Below are positions 22,499 through 31,674 of a stretch of 64,000 nt of DNA, piece after piece (the first letter of the stretch is position 1; each line of letters opens with the position of its first letter). The position numbers and the translations under genes were made by a program. The notes below the pieces were generated by a model. The model saw nothing but the letters and a program-made list of their open reading frames with translations, did no database searches and had not been told where the DNA came from. Source of the stretch: Haloarchaeobius sp. HME9146 (lineage in GTDB: Archaea; Halobacteriota; Halobacteria; Halobacteriales; Natrialbaceae); contig NZ_JAODVR010000001.1 of assembly GCF_025399835.1 (NCBI RefSeq), positions 868,001 to 932,000 on the forward strand, given 5' to 3'.

Positions 22499-23698
22499 TC
22501 AGCCGTCCGGGCCGACCTTCGTCGTGACGCGGAACCCGTCCGGGGGATGCAGGATACCGGCGATGGTCCCCATGGAGTGCACCAGCGAGACGAGTGGCAC
22601 GAGCGGCAGCACGGCGGCCCACTTGAGCGCGCGACCGCCGTAGTAGGCGACGCCGCGGAGGTACCAGAACACGGTGAACGCGGCGAGCGTGAGCGACGCG
22701 AGGACGAACAGGCTGCCGTAGACGACCGAGACGCCGAGCACGGAGAGCGGGACGGCGACCAGCGTCACGATGGGCGAGAGCGCCCAGGCGTAGTTGCGCA
22801 CGCGGGTCAGGAGGCGGTACCGGGCGGGGAGCATCGACGCGGCCTGGACGTTGCCGGCGGCCCAGCGGCGGCGCTGCTGGAGGATCTCCGTCAGCGAGGG
22901 CGGGGCCTCGTTCCGGCAGGTCGTCTCCGAGAGGGCGAAGGAGATGTCGTGCTCACGGGCGGCCGCCCAGACGAAGGCGGTGTCTTCGACGATGGTCTCG
23001 CGGTTCCACGTCACGGCGTCTTCGAGGTCGCTCCGGACCGCGATACCGCCGCCCCACGCGAACAGGGGAATCTGGAGCCGCGCGAACGCGCGCTGTTCGA
23101 GCTGGACGCCCATCCGGTAGACGTCGGCGAGGTAGCTGAGCACGGAGCCGGTCCGGCGGGGCTGTTCGCGGAGCTGGACCACGTCGGCGTCCGGAAGCCC
23201 GTTCCAGGACTCGACGACGCTGTCCTCGTCGAGGTAGCAGACGAACTCGCGCTCGCAGGCGAGGGTCCGGCGCGCCCACTCGATGGCGCGGCCCTTGCGG
23301 ACGGCCTCGCACTCGAAGTCGTCGGGGACGACGTGGACCTCGGCACCGTCGACCGAGATGGGCTCTTCGGCGATGACGCGGACGTCGGTCAGCTCGGCGG
23401 GCAGGGAATCGACCGTCGCCTGGACGACGTCGGCCGCGTCGATGGTGAGGATGCGGACCTGGACGTCGTCGCCGTCGTAGGCGGGCGCGGGCGATTCGTA
23501 GCCCTGGCCGACGACGTAGGTCAGGACGAACCAGAAGGCGGCGGTCGCCCCGAACAGGAGCGTGGTCGTCCACAGGGTGAGTTCGAGCAGTGTCTCACCG
23601 GGGACGGTGGCGGGGACCGCCCCGGGAACGACGACCGCCGTGGCCGCGAGCAACAGGACGGCGGTGACCGTCGACAGCGCGTAGCGTTCGAGTTTCAT
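22499..23698 (-). CDS. membrane-bound family 2 glycosyltransferase
   Basis: A 399-residue protein (ATG 23698; a GTG immediately upstream is possible). Two N-terminal membrane helices (about 8-28 and 42-62) precede a GT-A catalytic domain with a DED metal-binding motif (CYLDEDSVV), a second acidic motif (ETIVEDTAFVWAA) and a QRRRW box (EILQQRRRWAAG). At the C-terminus are three to four helices. The QxxRW-type motif is that of processive GT2 enzymes (cellulose/hyaluronan-synthase-like). It would transfer a sugar from a nucleotide donor at the cytoplasmic face. Substrate unknown. Confidence 0.8.
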   Translation of the reverse strand: MKLERYALSTVTAVLLLAATAVVVPGAVPATVPGETLLELTLWTTTLLFGATAAFWFVLTYVVGQGYESPAPAYDGDDVQVRILTIDAADVVQATVDSLPAELTDVRVIAEEPISVDGAEVHVVPDDFECEAVRKGRAIEWARRTLACEREFVCYLDEDSVVESWNGLPDADVVQLREQPRRTGSVLSYLADVYRMGVQLEQRAFARLQIPLFAWGGGIAVRSDLEDAVTWNRETIVEDTAFVWAAAREHDISFALSETTCRNEAPPSLTEILQQRRRWAAGNVQAASMLPARYRLLTRVRNYAWALSPIVTLVAVPLSVLGVSVVYGSLFVLASLTLAAFTVFWYLRGVAYYGGRALKWAAVLPLVPLVSLVHSMGTIAGILHPPDGFRVTTKVGPDG

Positions 23699-23916
23699 CA
23701 CACCCGGTACGCAGGGCTACTCCCCCTTCAACCGGTGACGCCGTTGGGCTGGTTTCACCGCCGTTCAGCCCGTTCAAACGGTTTGAACGGACCGGTTCCG
23801 CCGGGGCGCTTGAGGCCCCGGCCGAGACAGTTAGGGCCGGTTCGTCCCAGTCGCGAGACCCAGGGAACGGTCGGTCGGAATGCACTGGTAAGGAACGTGC
23901 CGACCGACCCGACTGG

Positions 23917-24870
23917 TCAGGGTTCGACCAGCCGTGAGTCGTCGTCTTCGCGCCGCCAGAACCCCTCGTCCTCGCCCCCGTTCGTCCCCTGCTCGGCGGC
24001 CACGGATTCTGCAGTCCGAGGCAGTCCGAGTGCCGGTTCATCGACCGTGAGCGCCCCCGAGAGCGCGTGCTGGCTGGTCGTGCTGAGGTCGATTCCGTGC
24101 GCCCGACACCGTTCGTGGACGGCCGTGAGGTACGCCGACCGAATCTCCGGGAGCCGACGGCGGTCCTCCTTGTGGAGCCAGACCCTGGCCGTGATGATGA
24201 CCGCGGTGTCCGCGAGGTCGGTGACGCGGATGGTCGGGGCTGGCGTGTCGAGGATGACGTCGTTCTCGGCGGCGACGGCCCGCAGGAGGTCGATGGTCGC
24301 CTCGACGTCCTCGTCGTAGTCGATGCCGAACTCGTAGCTGATGCTCACCGGGTCGTTGACCGTCTGGTTCCGGATGGTGAGCGTGACGAGTTGCGTGTTC
24401 GGGATGAGGACGGTCTCGTTGTCCGGCGTTCTGACCCGGGTGACGCGGAAGCCGATGTCGCGGATGGTCCCGGTCACGCCGTCGACGGTGATGGTGTCGC
24501 CGACGTTCAGCTTCGGGTCCTGGATGATGAACACGCCCGCGACGAAGTTCGAGAGGACGTCCCGTGCCGCGAACCCGACCGCGAGCGTGACCCCGGCGGC
24601 GACGATGGCCGAGCCGACGAACGCGGTCCGGAAGCCGGCGGCGGCGATGCCGCCGGTGAGAGCGCCGCCGATGACGAGCACGTGGATGACCTTGCCGAGC
24701 GCCTGCTCGAACGTCTCGTTGAGGCGGCTTCGCGCCAGTACCCAGCGGAGGCCGGGTTCGAGGACGAGTCGGCCGAGGAGGTAGAGTCCCAATGCCGTCA
24801 CGGTGAACTCGAAGAGCTGGATGCCGAGTCCACCGTACCGGTCGATGGGTGCGAGCTGCGAGACCGCCAT
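23917..24870 (-). CDS. MscS-family mechanosensitive channel
   Basis: A 317-residue protein with three N-terminal membrane helices (about 15-36, 58-80, 84-106). The last is the glycine/alanine-rich pore helix (AGVTLAVGFAARDVLSNFVAG), followed by the MscS beta domain (GDTITVDGVTGTIRDIGFRV, VLIPNTQLVTLTIRN) and the alpha/beta C-terminal domain. It should open under membrane tension and release solutes on osmotic downshift. The last 50 residues are acidic and disordered. It is a single gene between two cspA-containing stretches. Confidence 0.9.
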   Translation of the reverse strand: MAVSQLAPIDRYGGLGIQLFEFTVTALGLYLLGRLVLEPGLRWVLARSRLNETFEQALGKVIHVLVIGGALTGGIAAAGFRTAFVGSAIVAAGVTLAVGFAARDVLSNFVAGVFIIQDPKLNVGDTITVDGVTGTIRDIGFRVTRVRTPDNETVLIPNTQLVTLTIRNQTVNDPVSISYEFGIDYDEDVEATIDLLRAVAAENDVILDTPAPTIRVTDLADTAVIITARVWLHKEDRRRLPEIRSAYLTAVHERCRAHGIDLSTTSQHALSGALTVDEPALGLPRTAESVAAEQGTNGGEDEGFWRREDDDSRLVEP

Positions 24871-25043
24871 ACCGGACTAGTGGCGACCGAGCGACAAAGC
24901 GACAGAGGTACTCCCGCCGACTGAGTTCTCAGTCGCCGTTCCTGTCGGGCCGCCAGTGCCACGCCGGTTCGTTCGCAGAGACGCATCACGATGGCGAGAT
25001 ATTCGGAAGGGCTATACGTACACACCGGGTCCGTCCAGAAGCA

Positions 25044-25238
25044 ATGACGACAGGCAAGGTTGATTTCTTCAACGACACAGGCGGCTACGGTTTCATCGAC
25101 GCAGAGGGCGAGGACGACGACGTATTCTTCCACATGGCGGACGTCGGCGGCGAGGACCTGCAGGAGGGCCAGGAGATCGAGTTCGACATCGACGACGCCC
25201 CGAAGGGCCCGCGCGCGACGAACGTCGTCCGCCTGTAG
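25044..25238 (+). CDS. cspA: cold-shock domain protein, CspA type (copy 4)
   Basis: A 64-residue cold-shock protein ([20 protein letters not shown]). Copies 4 and 5 share the variant HMADVGGED / HMADIGGED where the other copies have HMEDVGGPD, so they form a subgroup. TATA-like gctatacgt (about 25011-25019) lies 26-33 bases upstream of the ATG. The in-frame extension to 24849 is not coding. Confidence 0.95.
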   Translation: MTTGKVDFFNDTGGYGFIDAEGEDDDVFFHMADVGGEDLQEGQEIEFDIDDAPKGPRATNVVRL

Positions 25239-25401
25239 AGTCGCGAGACTCACGGCCGCAGTAGCACTCCGACAGCAGTCTCGATCACACCGGGACGTAG
25301 TCTGTTCGAACCGACCGTTTCACGACGACAGCACCGTGAGCGCCGGCAGTGACGAGTATCTCGAAAACGTTATTTTGGACTGCCCACTCCGTCCAGTCGT
25401 A

Positions 25402-25596
25402 ATGGCGAAAGGCACTGTGGACTTCTTCAAGGAGTCCGGCGGTTACGGTTTCATCGATACTGAAGACGAAGACGACGACGTGTTCTTCCACATGGCGGAC
25501 ATCGGCGGCGAGGACCTCGAAGAGGGCCAGGAAGTCGAGTTCGACATCGTCGACGGCGACAAGGGCCCGCGCGCGGCCAACCTGACGCGTCTGTAG
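25402..25596 (+). CDS. cspA: cold-shock domain protein, CspA type (copy 5)
   Basis: A 64-residue cold-shock protein ([20 protein letters not shown]), the most divergent copy: Thr5 for Lys and KES for NDT before the RNP1 motif. The aromatic nucleic-acid-binding residues are kept. A TATA-like gttatttt (about 25367-25375) is about 30 bases before the start. It is separated from copy 4 by 163 bases. Confidence 0.95.
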   Translation: MAKGTVDFFKESGGYGFIDTEDEDDDVFFHMADIGGEDLEEGQEVEFDIVDGDKGPRAANLTRL

Positions 25597-26322
25597 ACAC
25601 GAACACCGGAGCGGATTTCTTTCGCGTACTACCTGCGAGTGGCGACATCGGTGGCCTGCGAGTGACGACATCGGTTGCCCGCCAGTGACGACATCAGTTG
25701 CCTGCCAGTGACCACATCGGCGGTCGTTTCTGGGCACGTATGTGCCGGTCTCTCACACCGCTGTGTGGCGATGCGCTGGTCGAGCACCCCCGCCATTTCA
25801 CCGGTCGTCCGGCCAGCCTCATCTGACGAACGGGCAGTTCCACCGGGGCGCGAACAAGAAATAGTTGCTTCTGTGTCTGTTTCGCGGATTAATTTGCTAT
25901 TTGTTCGTTGTAGTGCGAAATAGATGGCTATCTTTGCGCTAATGGGCAAGATTTTAATACATGGGTCCAAAGATGTAGATGCAGCGGTCACCCGCTGTGC
26001 GCTGGAGTCTCACTTGCCCACGTCGGGCACGTGCCTCTATCGAGCGTTCCCTGCCGATACTCATGCTCAGACGGCGGCCGTGAGTGGCTGCATGGCCGTC
26101 GTCCCGTGTCCTACCACAGTCGGCGGTTGACGCTCGTCGGTTATTCTTCGGACGCTACGTACCAGGAACGACAGGTATCGGTCGGCCGTGTGGCGGTTCC
26201 AGGGGTATGACAAATAGTCTCAACCGTGTGTCATTGCGTAGGTACACATATAATGCCATACTAGGAGTTTCTACTCTCCCCTGCATAGATTTATATTGGA
26301 GAAATGCGACCTCACAAACACA
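25597..26322. other. long intergenic region
   Basis: This 726-base gap contains a four-copy 23-bp tandem repeat (25632-25723), then mixed sequence. From about 25855 a distinctly AT-rich stretch contains T/A-rich blocks around 25885-25960. No frame looks coding. The last 40 bases hold the TATA element gatttatatt (26288-26297) of the next gene. Confidence 0.5.
25632..25723. repeat. 23-bp tandem repeat, four copies
   Basis: Units start at 25632, 25655, 25678 and 25701, with consensus CCTGCnAGTGACGACATCGGTTG. Copies differ at one to five positions. A 23-bp period is not codon-compatible, so the array is non-coding. It lies downstream of cspA copy 5. Confidence 0.8.
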
Positions 26323-26553
26323 ATGAGCATTCAACAGGCTGTCGTCAAACCGACCTTCGAACCGCTGCCGGAAACCCTCACCTCGCCGCGCGCCAAGCTC
26401 GTCTACTTCTTCCTGGAGACGGCCGGCTCGGCGACTGTCGACGAGATTCAGAACACCCTGGGCATGAAGAAGATCGCGCTCCTGAGCGTCCTGAAGTCCC
26501 TCTCGAAGGACGGCCACGTCGAGCGCGACGGCGACGAATACGTCTGCGCCTGA
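26323..26553 (+). CDS. small winged-helix (TrmB/MarR-like) protein
   Basis: A 76-residue stand-alone winged helix: MSIQQAVVKPTFEPLPETLT, then helices LVYFFLETAGSATVDEIQNT and GMKKIALLSVLKSLSKDGHV, then a wing with ERDGDEYVCA. The ATG at 26323 lies about 30 bases after TATA (26288-26297), so the mRNA is leaderless. Such minimal HTH proteins are common in haloarchaea and probably bind DNA as dimers. The target is unknown. Confidence 0.75.
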   Translation: MSIQQAVVKPTFEPLPETLTSPRAKLVYFFLETAGSATVDEIQNTLGMKKIALLSVLKSLSKDGHVERDGDEYVCA

Positions 26554-26711
26554 GCCAACGTTTATAGTATCTGTCTGTTCTTGCGGTCTCTTTCCACCAG
26601 GGCCTGAGTGGTCAGGCTCCGGCATGTCGTCCCGGTTCGGCCGGGCAGCGGGAACCGCTCCCGCTTCGAAGGCTTTATTCACGTTCTCAGCCTCAGTTGT
26701 CCGTAATAACC

Positions 26712-27242
26712 ATGTCGGACAAACCCGCCTCGATGTACCGGGAGATTTCCAAGCCCGCGTACACGCGACGTGAGTACATCACAGGCATCCCCGGTTCGAA
26801 GATCGCACAGCACAAGATGGGCGACACGGCGTCCGAGCCCGACGACTGGCCGGTCCAGATCAGCCTCGTCCTCGAGGAGGAGTGCCAGATCCGCCACGGC
26901 TCGATGGAGGCCTCGCGCCTGTCCGCGAACCGTCACCTCATCAAGGAGCTCGGCGAGGGCAACTACTACATGATCCTGCGGAAGTTCCCGCACCACGTCC
27001 TGCGCGAGAACAAGCAGGCGACCGGCGCGGGTGCGGACCGTGTTTCCGACGGGATGCGCCAGGCGTTCGGTAAGGTCGTCGGCACCGCCGCCCGCATCCA
27101 GCGTGGCGAGCGTCTGTTCACCTGCTGGTGTACGGTCGAGCAGGCTCCCGTCGTCAAGGACGCCTTCCGCCGCGCCTACAACAAGATCTCGCCGCCGTGC
27201 CGTGTCGTCGTCGAACGCGGCGAAGAGAAGCTCATCGCGTAA
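26712..27242 (+). CDS. rpl10e: ribosomal protein L10e/L16 (uL16)
   Basis: A 176-residue large-subunit ribosomal protein: [34 protein letters not shown], and the conserved [12 protein letters not shown] and [20 protein letters not shown] segments of archaeal L10e. It binds near the peptidyl-transferase centre and helps 60S-type subunit maturation. The ATG at 26712 (not the upstream one at 26697) matches the family N-terminus. A TATA-like gctttattc (26672-26680) lies about 35 bases upstream. Confidence 0.95.
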   Translation: MSDKPASMYREISKPAYTRREYITGIPGSKIAQHKMGDTASEPDDWPVQISLVLEEECQIRHGSMEASRLSANRHLIKELGEGNYYMILRKFPHHVLRENKQATGAGADRVSDGMRQAFGKVVGTAARIQRGERLFTCWCTVEQAPVVKDAFRRAYNKISPPCRVVVERGEEKLIA

Positions 27243-27244
27243 GC

Positions 27245-27268
27245 GAGCGCTTTTCTTTTCGCGCTCGA
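27245..27268 (+). terminator. hairpin plus T-run after rpl10e
   Basis: CGAGCGC (27245-27251) pairs with GCGCTCG (27262-27268) around a T-rich loop (two runs of four T). It starts two bases after the rpl10e stop and ends before the next start at 27279. Confidence 0.5.
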
Positions 27269-27278
27269 ACGCCCTCGC

Positions 27279-28163
27279 ATGGTCGACCTCGCTGTCGTCA
27301 CCAATGCGGAGACGTTCGAGCGCATGCGTGCGCCACTCGGAGAGCGTGGCGTCTCGGTCCAGCACGTCCAGGTAGACGAGCGGACGCTCCCGCTCTCGCC
27401 CGCGGACGCCCCCTTCGCACCCGGTGACTTCGACGTCGGTTTCGTCTACCCCAGCCGGCTCATGGAGGGTGACGTGGCCGACGCGTTGCTGGACGTCCCG
27501 TGGATGAACGGCCGGGACGCGATTCTCACGTCCCGGAACAAGGCTGGCGTGCTCGCCCGGCTCGGGCAGGCCGGTATCCCCGTTCCCGAATCCGTGATGG
27601 TGTCGAACCCTGTCGACGAGTCCGAACTGGCCGACGCGTTCGAGCACTTCGACGCGCCGGTCGTGCTCAAGCCGAACTCGACGACGAGAGGCGTGGGCGT
27701 CGCGAAGGTCGGCGACCTCGACTCGTTCCTCGGCGTCACCGACTATCTCGACCTCGTCCACGACTACCGGGCGACGGGCGACCGGTCGTTCCTCGTGCAG
27801 GAGTACGTCCCCGACGCGCGGGACTACCGCGTGATGGTGCTCGACGGCGAGTACGTGGGCGCGGTCGAGCGTCGGCTGCCCGAGCCCGACCGCGAAGCCG
27901 GACGCTGGAAGCACAACGTCCACCGGGGGGCGACCGCGACGCCGGTCGACCTCGACGCCGAGTACCGTCGGCTCGCGGAGTCGGTCGCCGACGCGCTCGA
28001 CATCACGTTCCTCGGCGTGGACCTGCTGGTCGACGAGGACGGTGGAAGGGTACTGGTCAACGAGACGAACGCCCGGCCGACCATCGACGACGCGGACAAG
28101 TACGAGCCGGGGTTCTACGACCGGCTCGCGGACGTGATACGAACGACCGCAGAATCGGGGTAG
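27279..28163 (+). CDS. RimK-like ATP-grasp ligase
   Basis: A 294-residue ATP-grasp protein. The N-terminal domain (residues 1-95) precedes the ATP-grasp fold with the nucleotide-binding PVVLKPNSTTRGVGVAKV, hinge FLVQEYVPDARDYRVMVLDG, and metal ligands in FLGVDLLVDEDGGRVLVNETNARP. RimK-family enzymes join an amino acid or peptide to a carboxylate via acyl phosphate (for example LysX, MptN, RimK). No lysine- or coenzyme F420-biosynthesis gene is adjacent, so the substrate cannot be told. It follows rpl10e by 36 bases, separated by a terminator-like hairpin. Confidence 0.8.
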   Translation: MVDLAVVTNAETFERMRAPLGERGVSVQHVQVDERTLPLSPADAPFAPGDFDVGFVYPSRLMEGDVADALLDVPWMNGRDAILTSRNKAGVLARLGQAGIPVPESVMVSNPVDESELADAFEHFDAPVVLKPNSTTRGVGVAKVGDLDSFLGVTDYLDLVHDYRATGDRSFLVQEYVPDARDYRVMVLDGEYVGAVERRLPEPDREAGRWKHNVHRGATATPVDLDAEYRRLAESVADALDITFLGVDLLVDEDGGRVLVNETNARPTIDDADKYEPGFYDRLADVIRTTAESG

Positions 28164-28169
28164 GGGGAC

Positions 28170-28559
28170 CTACTTCAGGTCGATGTCGGCCGAGCTGTCC
28201 ATCCGGTCGAAGACGACCTCGAGGACCCCGTTGTTGTAGGTCGCGGTTGCGGTGTGTTCGTCCACGCGCGTGGGCAGCTCGACGCGCTCGTGGTACTGTC
28301 GGTGCTCGCTCTCGGCGCCGATGGTCAGCGCCTCGCCGTCGCATTCAAGTTTGATGTTGTCTTTCTCGACACCTGGCATGTCCGCGATGACGCGGATCTC
28401 GTCGTCTGTTTCGTGGATGTCGACATGCGTGTCGGAACCGAAGCCAGCGTCGCCCTCGAAGTGCATGTCCATCGACCGGTCACCCATCATCTCGTTCATC
28501 ATCCGTTCGATCTCCTTGAAGAAGTCGTCGAACGGTTCGTCACGGTCGTCACGACGCAT
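28170..28559 (-). CDS. Hsp20/alpha-crystallin small heat-shock protein
   Basis: A 129-residue protein: an N-terminal amphipathic, Met-rich arm (EPFDDFFKEIERMMNEMMGD) and an alpha-crystallin domain (about 45-125) with VIADMPGVEKDNIKLECDGE and the A-x-x-x-N-G-V-L signature in ATYNNGVLEVVF. The C-terminal I-x-I/V tail is replaced by ADIDLK. It should act as an ATP-independent holdase. It is convergent with the ATP-grasp gene, only 6 bases between stops. Confidence 0.9.
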   Translation of the reverse strand: MRRDDRDEPFDDFFKEIERMMNEMMGDRSMDMHFEGDAGFGSDTHVDIHETDDEIRVIADMPGVEKDNIKLECDGEALTIGAESEHRQYHERVELPTRVDEHTATATYNNGVLEVVFDRMDSSADIDLK

Positions 28560-28617
28560 GGACGTGGGTAGCGGGCGTCAGGTCAAAAACCTTCTGTCCC
28601 CGACACTCACCGTGCGT

Positions 28618-29631
28618 TCAGAGGCCCATCCCCATCGCGTCGTTCGTCGTCTCGACGCTCTCCTCTGCGGATTTCGTGCCCAGAACCGCACGGATGGCGT
28701 CGACGTTCTCGGGGACCACGTCGGACTCCTGGTGGATGGCCTGGAACAGGTAGAGGTCGTTGTCCTCCATCGTGATGGACGCGCCCCAGATGCAGTTCTC
28801 CCAGATGTCGGCGCGCGGGCGGCCACGGTCCATGGCGTACTCCTTGAGCTTGCCCGCACCGTCGATGTCCATGTGGTCGGGCACGACGAAGGTGCGGGAC
28901 TGCGATTCGAGGAGTTCGCGCACCTCGGCGGCGTCGGGGCGTGATTCGAGTTCGACGTTGATGCTGTGGGTGTGCATCAGGGTGGCGGGCACCTTCATCC
29001 CGAGCGTGTCGATGTTGAGGTCGGGGAAGATGGTGTTCACGTCGGGGCCGTGGTGGCTCGGCAGCGTGACCGGGTTCGGCAGGATGTCGTTGATGGGGCC
29101 GCGGCCGGTCTGGCCGGGGTCGCCGCCGCGGCGGACCAGCGTGGCGCGGACCTTCTCGATACCGTACGCCTCTTCGAGGGGGGCGACCAGCCGGGAGAGG
29201 CCGGTCGTGTTGCAGGAGACGACGCGGACGTAGTCGGCGTCGCCCGCCTCGTCGTAGTTCGCGCGGGCGTTGAAGCTCACCTCGCCCACGTCGGCGTCCT
29301 CGCCGCCCTGGAACAGCGCCGGGGTGTCGTACTCCTCGTACATCGCCTTGTTGTCGGCACCGATGCCAGAGGGACAGGCGTCGACGACGATGTCGGCCGC
29401 CTCGACCAGCTCGTCGACGGTCCCGGCGACCTCGATGCCGGCCTCGTCGAACTGGTCGAGCCGGTCCTCGATGGCGGCGTACAGCGGGTATCCCTTCTCG
29501 ACGGCGGTCTCGGCCTCGAAGTTGGGGCGCGTCTTCGCGACGCCGAGGACCTCCATGTCGGGCTGGGCTGAGACGGCGTCAGCCACGCGTTTGCCGATGG
29601 TACCGTAGCCGTTGATGGCCACCTGGATCAT
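28618..29631 (-). CDS. gap: type II glyceraldehyde-3-phosphate dehydrogenase
   Basis: A 337-residue archaeal-type GAPDH. It has the Rossmann NAD(P) motif [15 protein letters not shown] near the N-terminus, the catalytic Cys in [12 protein letters not shown] (about residue 140) and the conserved [17 protein letters not shown] and [10 protein letters not shown] segments. It interconverts glyceraldehyde-3-phosphate and 1,3-bisphosphoglycerate; in haloarchaea the type II enzyme is associated with gluconeogenesis. The ATG at 29631 ([10 protein letters not shown]) is the family start; an upstream Met at 29658 is not needed. Confidence 0.95.
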   Translation of the reverse strand: MIQVAINGYGTIGKRVADAVSAQPDMEVLGVAKTRPNFEAETAVEKGYPLYAAIEDRLDQFDEAGIEVAGTVDELVEAADIVVDACPSGIGADNKAMYEEYDTPALFQGGEDADVGEVSFNARANYDEAGDADYVRVVSCNTTGLSRLVAPLEEAYGIEKVRATLVRRGGDPGQTGRGPINDILPNPVTLPSHHGPDVNTIFPDLNIDTLGMKVPATLMHTHSINVELESRPDAAEVRELLESQSRTFVVPDHMDIDGAGKLKEYAMDRGRPRADIWENCIWGASITMEDNDLYLFQAIHQESDVVPENVDAIRAVLGTKSAEESVETTNDAMGMGL

Positions 29632-29868
29632 ACGCGAAGGTGCACAGACGCCGTGCATAACGGTTTCGAGGTCCGTACCTACTTCGGAGTCGAGTAAGTT
29701 CTTCGAACCGACGCGGCGTCGGGCGGTTCGGCCATGATGGTGGCTGTGATGTGTGAACAGCTGTGGGGAGTAACGCGTGATTACCTCCGTTCTCAGTCGC
29801 CGCCAATAGTTCCATGGTTGATAATGTGCAAATATTAAATATCAGTCCGGTAATCTGTACGATGGAGG

Positions 29869-30081
29869 ATGTTCACAGTTGGGGTGTTCGTCGCGGGGCT
29901 GGTGCTGTTCGTCGGGGGTATCCGGTCGATCCGGACGACGACAGGCCGGAACAGCCCGGCGAGGCAGCTGTTCGTTCGCGACACCGCCCACCGCGACAGT
30001 GCCATGCGTCACGTCGAGTGCGACGGCGCGGTCCTCGGTATCCTGGGGCTGCTGTTGATGCTCGGGACCACGCTCATCTGA
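29869..30081 (+). CDS. small two-helix membrane protein
   Basis: A 70-residue protein with hydrophobic segments at residues 3-21 (TVGVFVAGLVLFVGGIRS) and 51-69 (GAVLGILGLLLMLGTTL) joined by a basic, histidine-containing loop (RTTTGRNSPARQLFVRDTAH). It is an inner-membrane hairpin with no recognised family. A TATA-like caaatatta (29828-29836) about 35 bases upstream supports a leaderless start. Confidence 0.55.
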   Translation: MFTVGVFVAGLVLFVGGIRSIRTTTGRNSPARQLFVRDTAHRDSAMRHVECDGAVLGILGLLLMLGTTLI

Positions 30082-30216
30082 GCGGTTGTCCTCGGGACCG
30101 ACGCGGCAGGTGTCCTTGAGACCGACGTGGCACGCGTCCACGGGCGGGAGGAGCGTCCGCCACGCGGCGGCACCGAGACGATAAGCTCTTTCAGCCGTCC
30201 CCGAGTTCGAGTTCGT

Positions 30217-31170
30217 ATGTCAGACCTCCAGGAGCCGGCCGAGACGGCCATCCGGCAGTGTCTCGCGGTGCAGCCAGACGAGTCCTGCGTCATCGTCACC
30301 GACGACAAGCGCCAGCCCATCGGCGAGGCGCTGTACGACGCGGCCGCCGCCGTGACCGACGACGTCACCATCGCGCGCTACCCGCCGGGCGACCAGCACG
30401 GTGAGGAGCCGCCCGCCCCCGTCGCGGCCGCGATGGAAGGCAGCGACGTGTTCCTCGCGCCGACGACCAAGAGCATCAGCCACACTCGCGCCCGGGGCAA
30501 CGCCTGCGAGGCGGGCGCTCGCGGGTCGACCCTCCCCGGCATCACCGAGGAGGTGTTCACGACCGGTCTCGACGCCGACTACGAGAACATCGCGGCCGAG
30601 TGCGAGGCGATGCTGGAGCAGGTCGCCGACGCCGACGAGGTTCGCGTCACGACCGAACTCGGAACCGACATCACCTTCGAGATCGGCGACCGCGACTGGC
30701 GCTCCGACACCGGGATGGTCCACGAGCCCGGGGACTTCTCGAACCTCCCCGCCGGCGAGGTGTTCGTCTCTCCGGAGAACACCAACGGGACCTACGTCGT
30801 CGACGGCACTATCGACCCCCACGGCCTGCTCGACGAGGGCGAGACCGTGACCATCGAGGTCGAGGACGGCTACGTCACGTCGACGGACTCCGAGGAGATC
30901 GACGCGATGCTCGAGACCGCGGCCGAGGAGGTCGGGCAGGACGCCTACAACCTCGCGGAGCTCGGCATCGGGACGAACGTCGCCGTGACCGAGTTGGTGG
31001 GGTCCGTGCTTCTGGACGAGAAGGCCGGTGGGACGGTCCACATCGCGTTCGGCGACGACGCCGGTATCGGCGGCGACGTGAGCGCGCCCATCCACCAGGA
31101 CGGCATCATCCGCGACCCGACCGTGTATGCGGACGGGGAGAAGGTCGACCTCCCGACGGTCGACCGGTGA
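30217..31170 (+). CDS. aminopeptidase-like protein (M29/leucyl aminopeptidase-type)
   Basis: A 317-residue protein from the ATG at 30217 (MSDLQEPAETAIRQCLAVQP). The layout follows haloarchaeal M29-like aminopeptidases: an N-terminal alpha/beta domain with APTTKSISHTRARGNACEAG, and a C-terminal domain with metal-ligand candidates in PAGEVFVSPENTNGTYVVDG, ELGIGTNVAVTELVGSVLLDEKAGGTVHIAFG and the final GIIRDPTVYADG. Expected reaction: removal of N-terminal amino acids in the cytoplasm; specificity unknown. A TATA-like cgataagctc sits about 35 bases upstream. Confidence 0.75.
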   Translation: MSDLQEPAETAIRQCLAVQPDESCVIVTDDKRQPIGEALYDAAAAVTDDVTIARYPPGDQHGEEPPAPVAAAMEGSDVFLAPTTKSISHTRARGNACEAGARGSTLPGITEEVFTTGLDADYENIAAECEAMLEQVADADEVRVTTELGTDITFEIGDRDWRSDTGMVHEPGDFSNLPAGEVFVSPENTNGTYVVDGTIDPHGLLDEGETVTIEVEDGYVTSTDSEEIDAMLETAAEEVGQDAYNLAELGIGTNVAVTELVGSVLLDEKAGGTVHIAFGDDAGIGGDVSAPIHQDGIIRDPTVYADGEKVDLPTVDR

Positions 31171-31674
31171 AACCGCGAGACTGGGAGGCGGTCGCGCTGC
31201 CCGGCGGCTCGGAGTAAGGGCGGTTTCTGGGTTTTCGGTTCGAATTTCGACGGGTGCTGTTTCTGGTGGAATCGAGTTGCCGGTTCGAGTCCATACTCAC
31301 CGAGATGCAACTGGTGTCGACGAGCAGCTGACTCGCGCTGGCGGTGATGGAACCGCAACCGCACCGCCACCGCAGCCACGCCCTCCCCAGCCGACTTCCT
31401 CCACTCCGCTTCGTTCCGGTCGTCCACCGTGAGAGCAAGCTCTCACGAGCCCGCTCTCGCTACCGCTCGTGCGGACCTCGCGCGTCGCCTCCGACACGAC
31501 TCGCTATCGCCCGCCCGTCTCGGCCACGCGCGCCACGGCTCTGGTGCAGGACTCAGACGACGAGCTGCCCGAGAAACCACCAGCAGACGACCGGTCACGC
31601 ACCACCGAATGTCACACGCAACCACACGAGACGGACTCCGACGGCTTTTACCGCGCTCCCTGCTAGAACCGACT
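31171..31674. other. intergenic region with dispersed repeat copy A
   Basis: This 504-base gap contains the dispersed repeat copy A (31312-31425), then pyrimidine-rich, imperfectly palindromic sequence. Near its end is a TATA-like acggctttta (31641-31650), about 30 bases before the next gene. No frame is convincingly coding. Confidence 0.55.
31312..31425 (+). repeat. dispersed intergenic repeat, copy A
   Basis: It shares with copy B the opening GGTGTCGAnGAGCAG and nACTCGCGCTGGnGGT, then ATGGAACCGC, then the core CCCTCCCCAGCCGAC (31381-31395) followed by a CTCCGCTTCGTTCC block (31403-31416). It is in the same orientation as copies B and C, directly behind a plus- or minus-strand gene end. Confidence 0.7.

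Noticed and set aside
25632-25723. CRISPR array
   Set aside because: The 23-bp units are directly contiguous without spacers and no cas genes are present in the window.
29842-30371. Minus-strand frames behind GAPDH
   Set aside because: They are shadows of the plus-strand membrane protein and aminopeptidase genes and lack promoters.
31429-31674. Upstream extension of the zinc-finger protein
   Set aside because: The extension is pyrimidine-rich repeat-derived sequence and a TATA element lies about 30 bases before ATG 31675.
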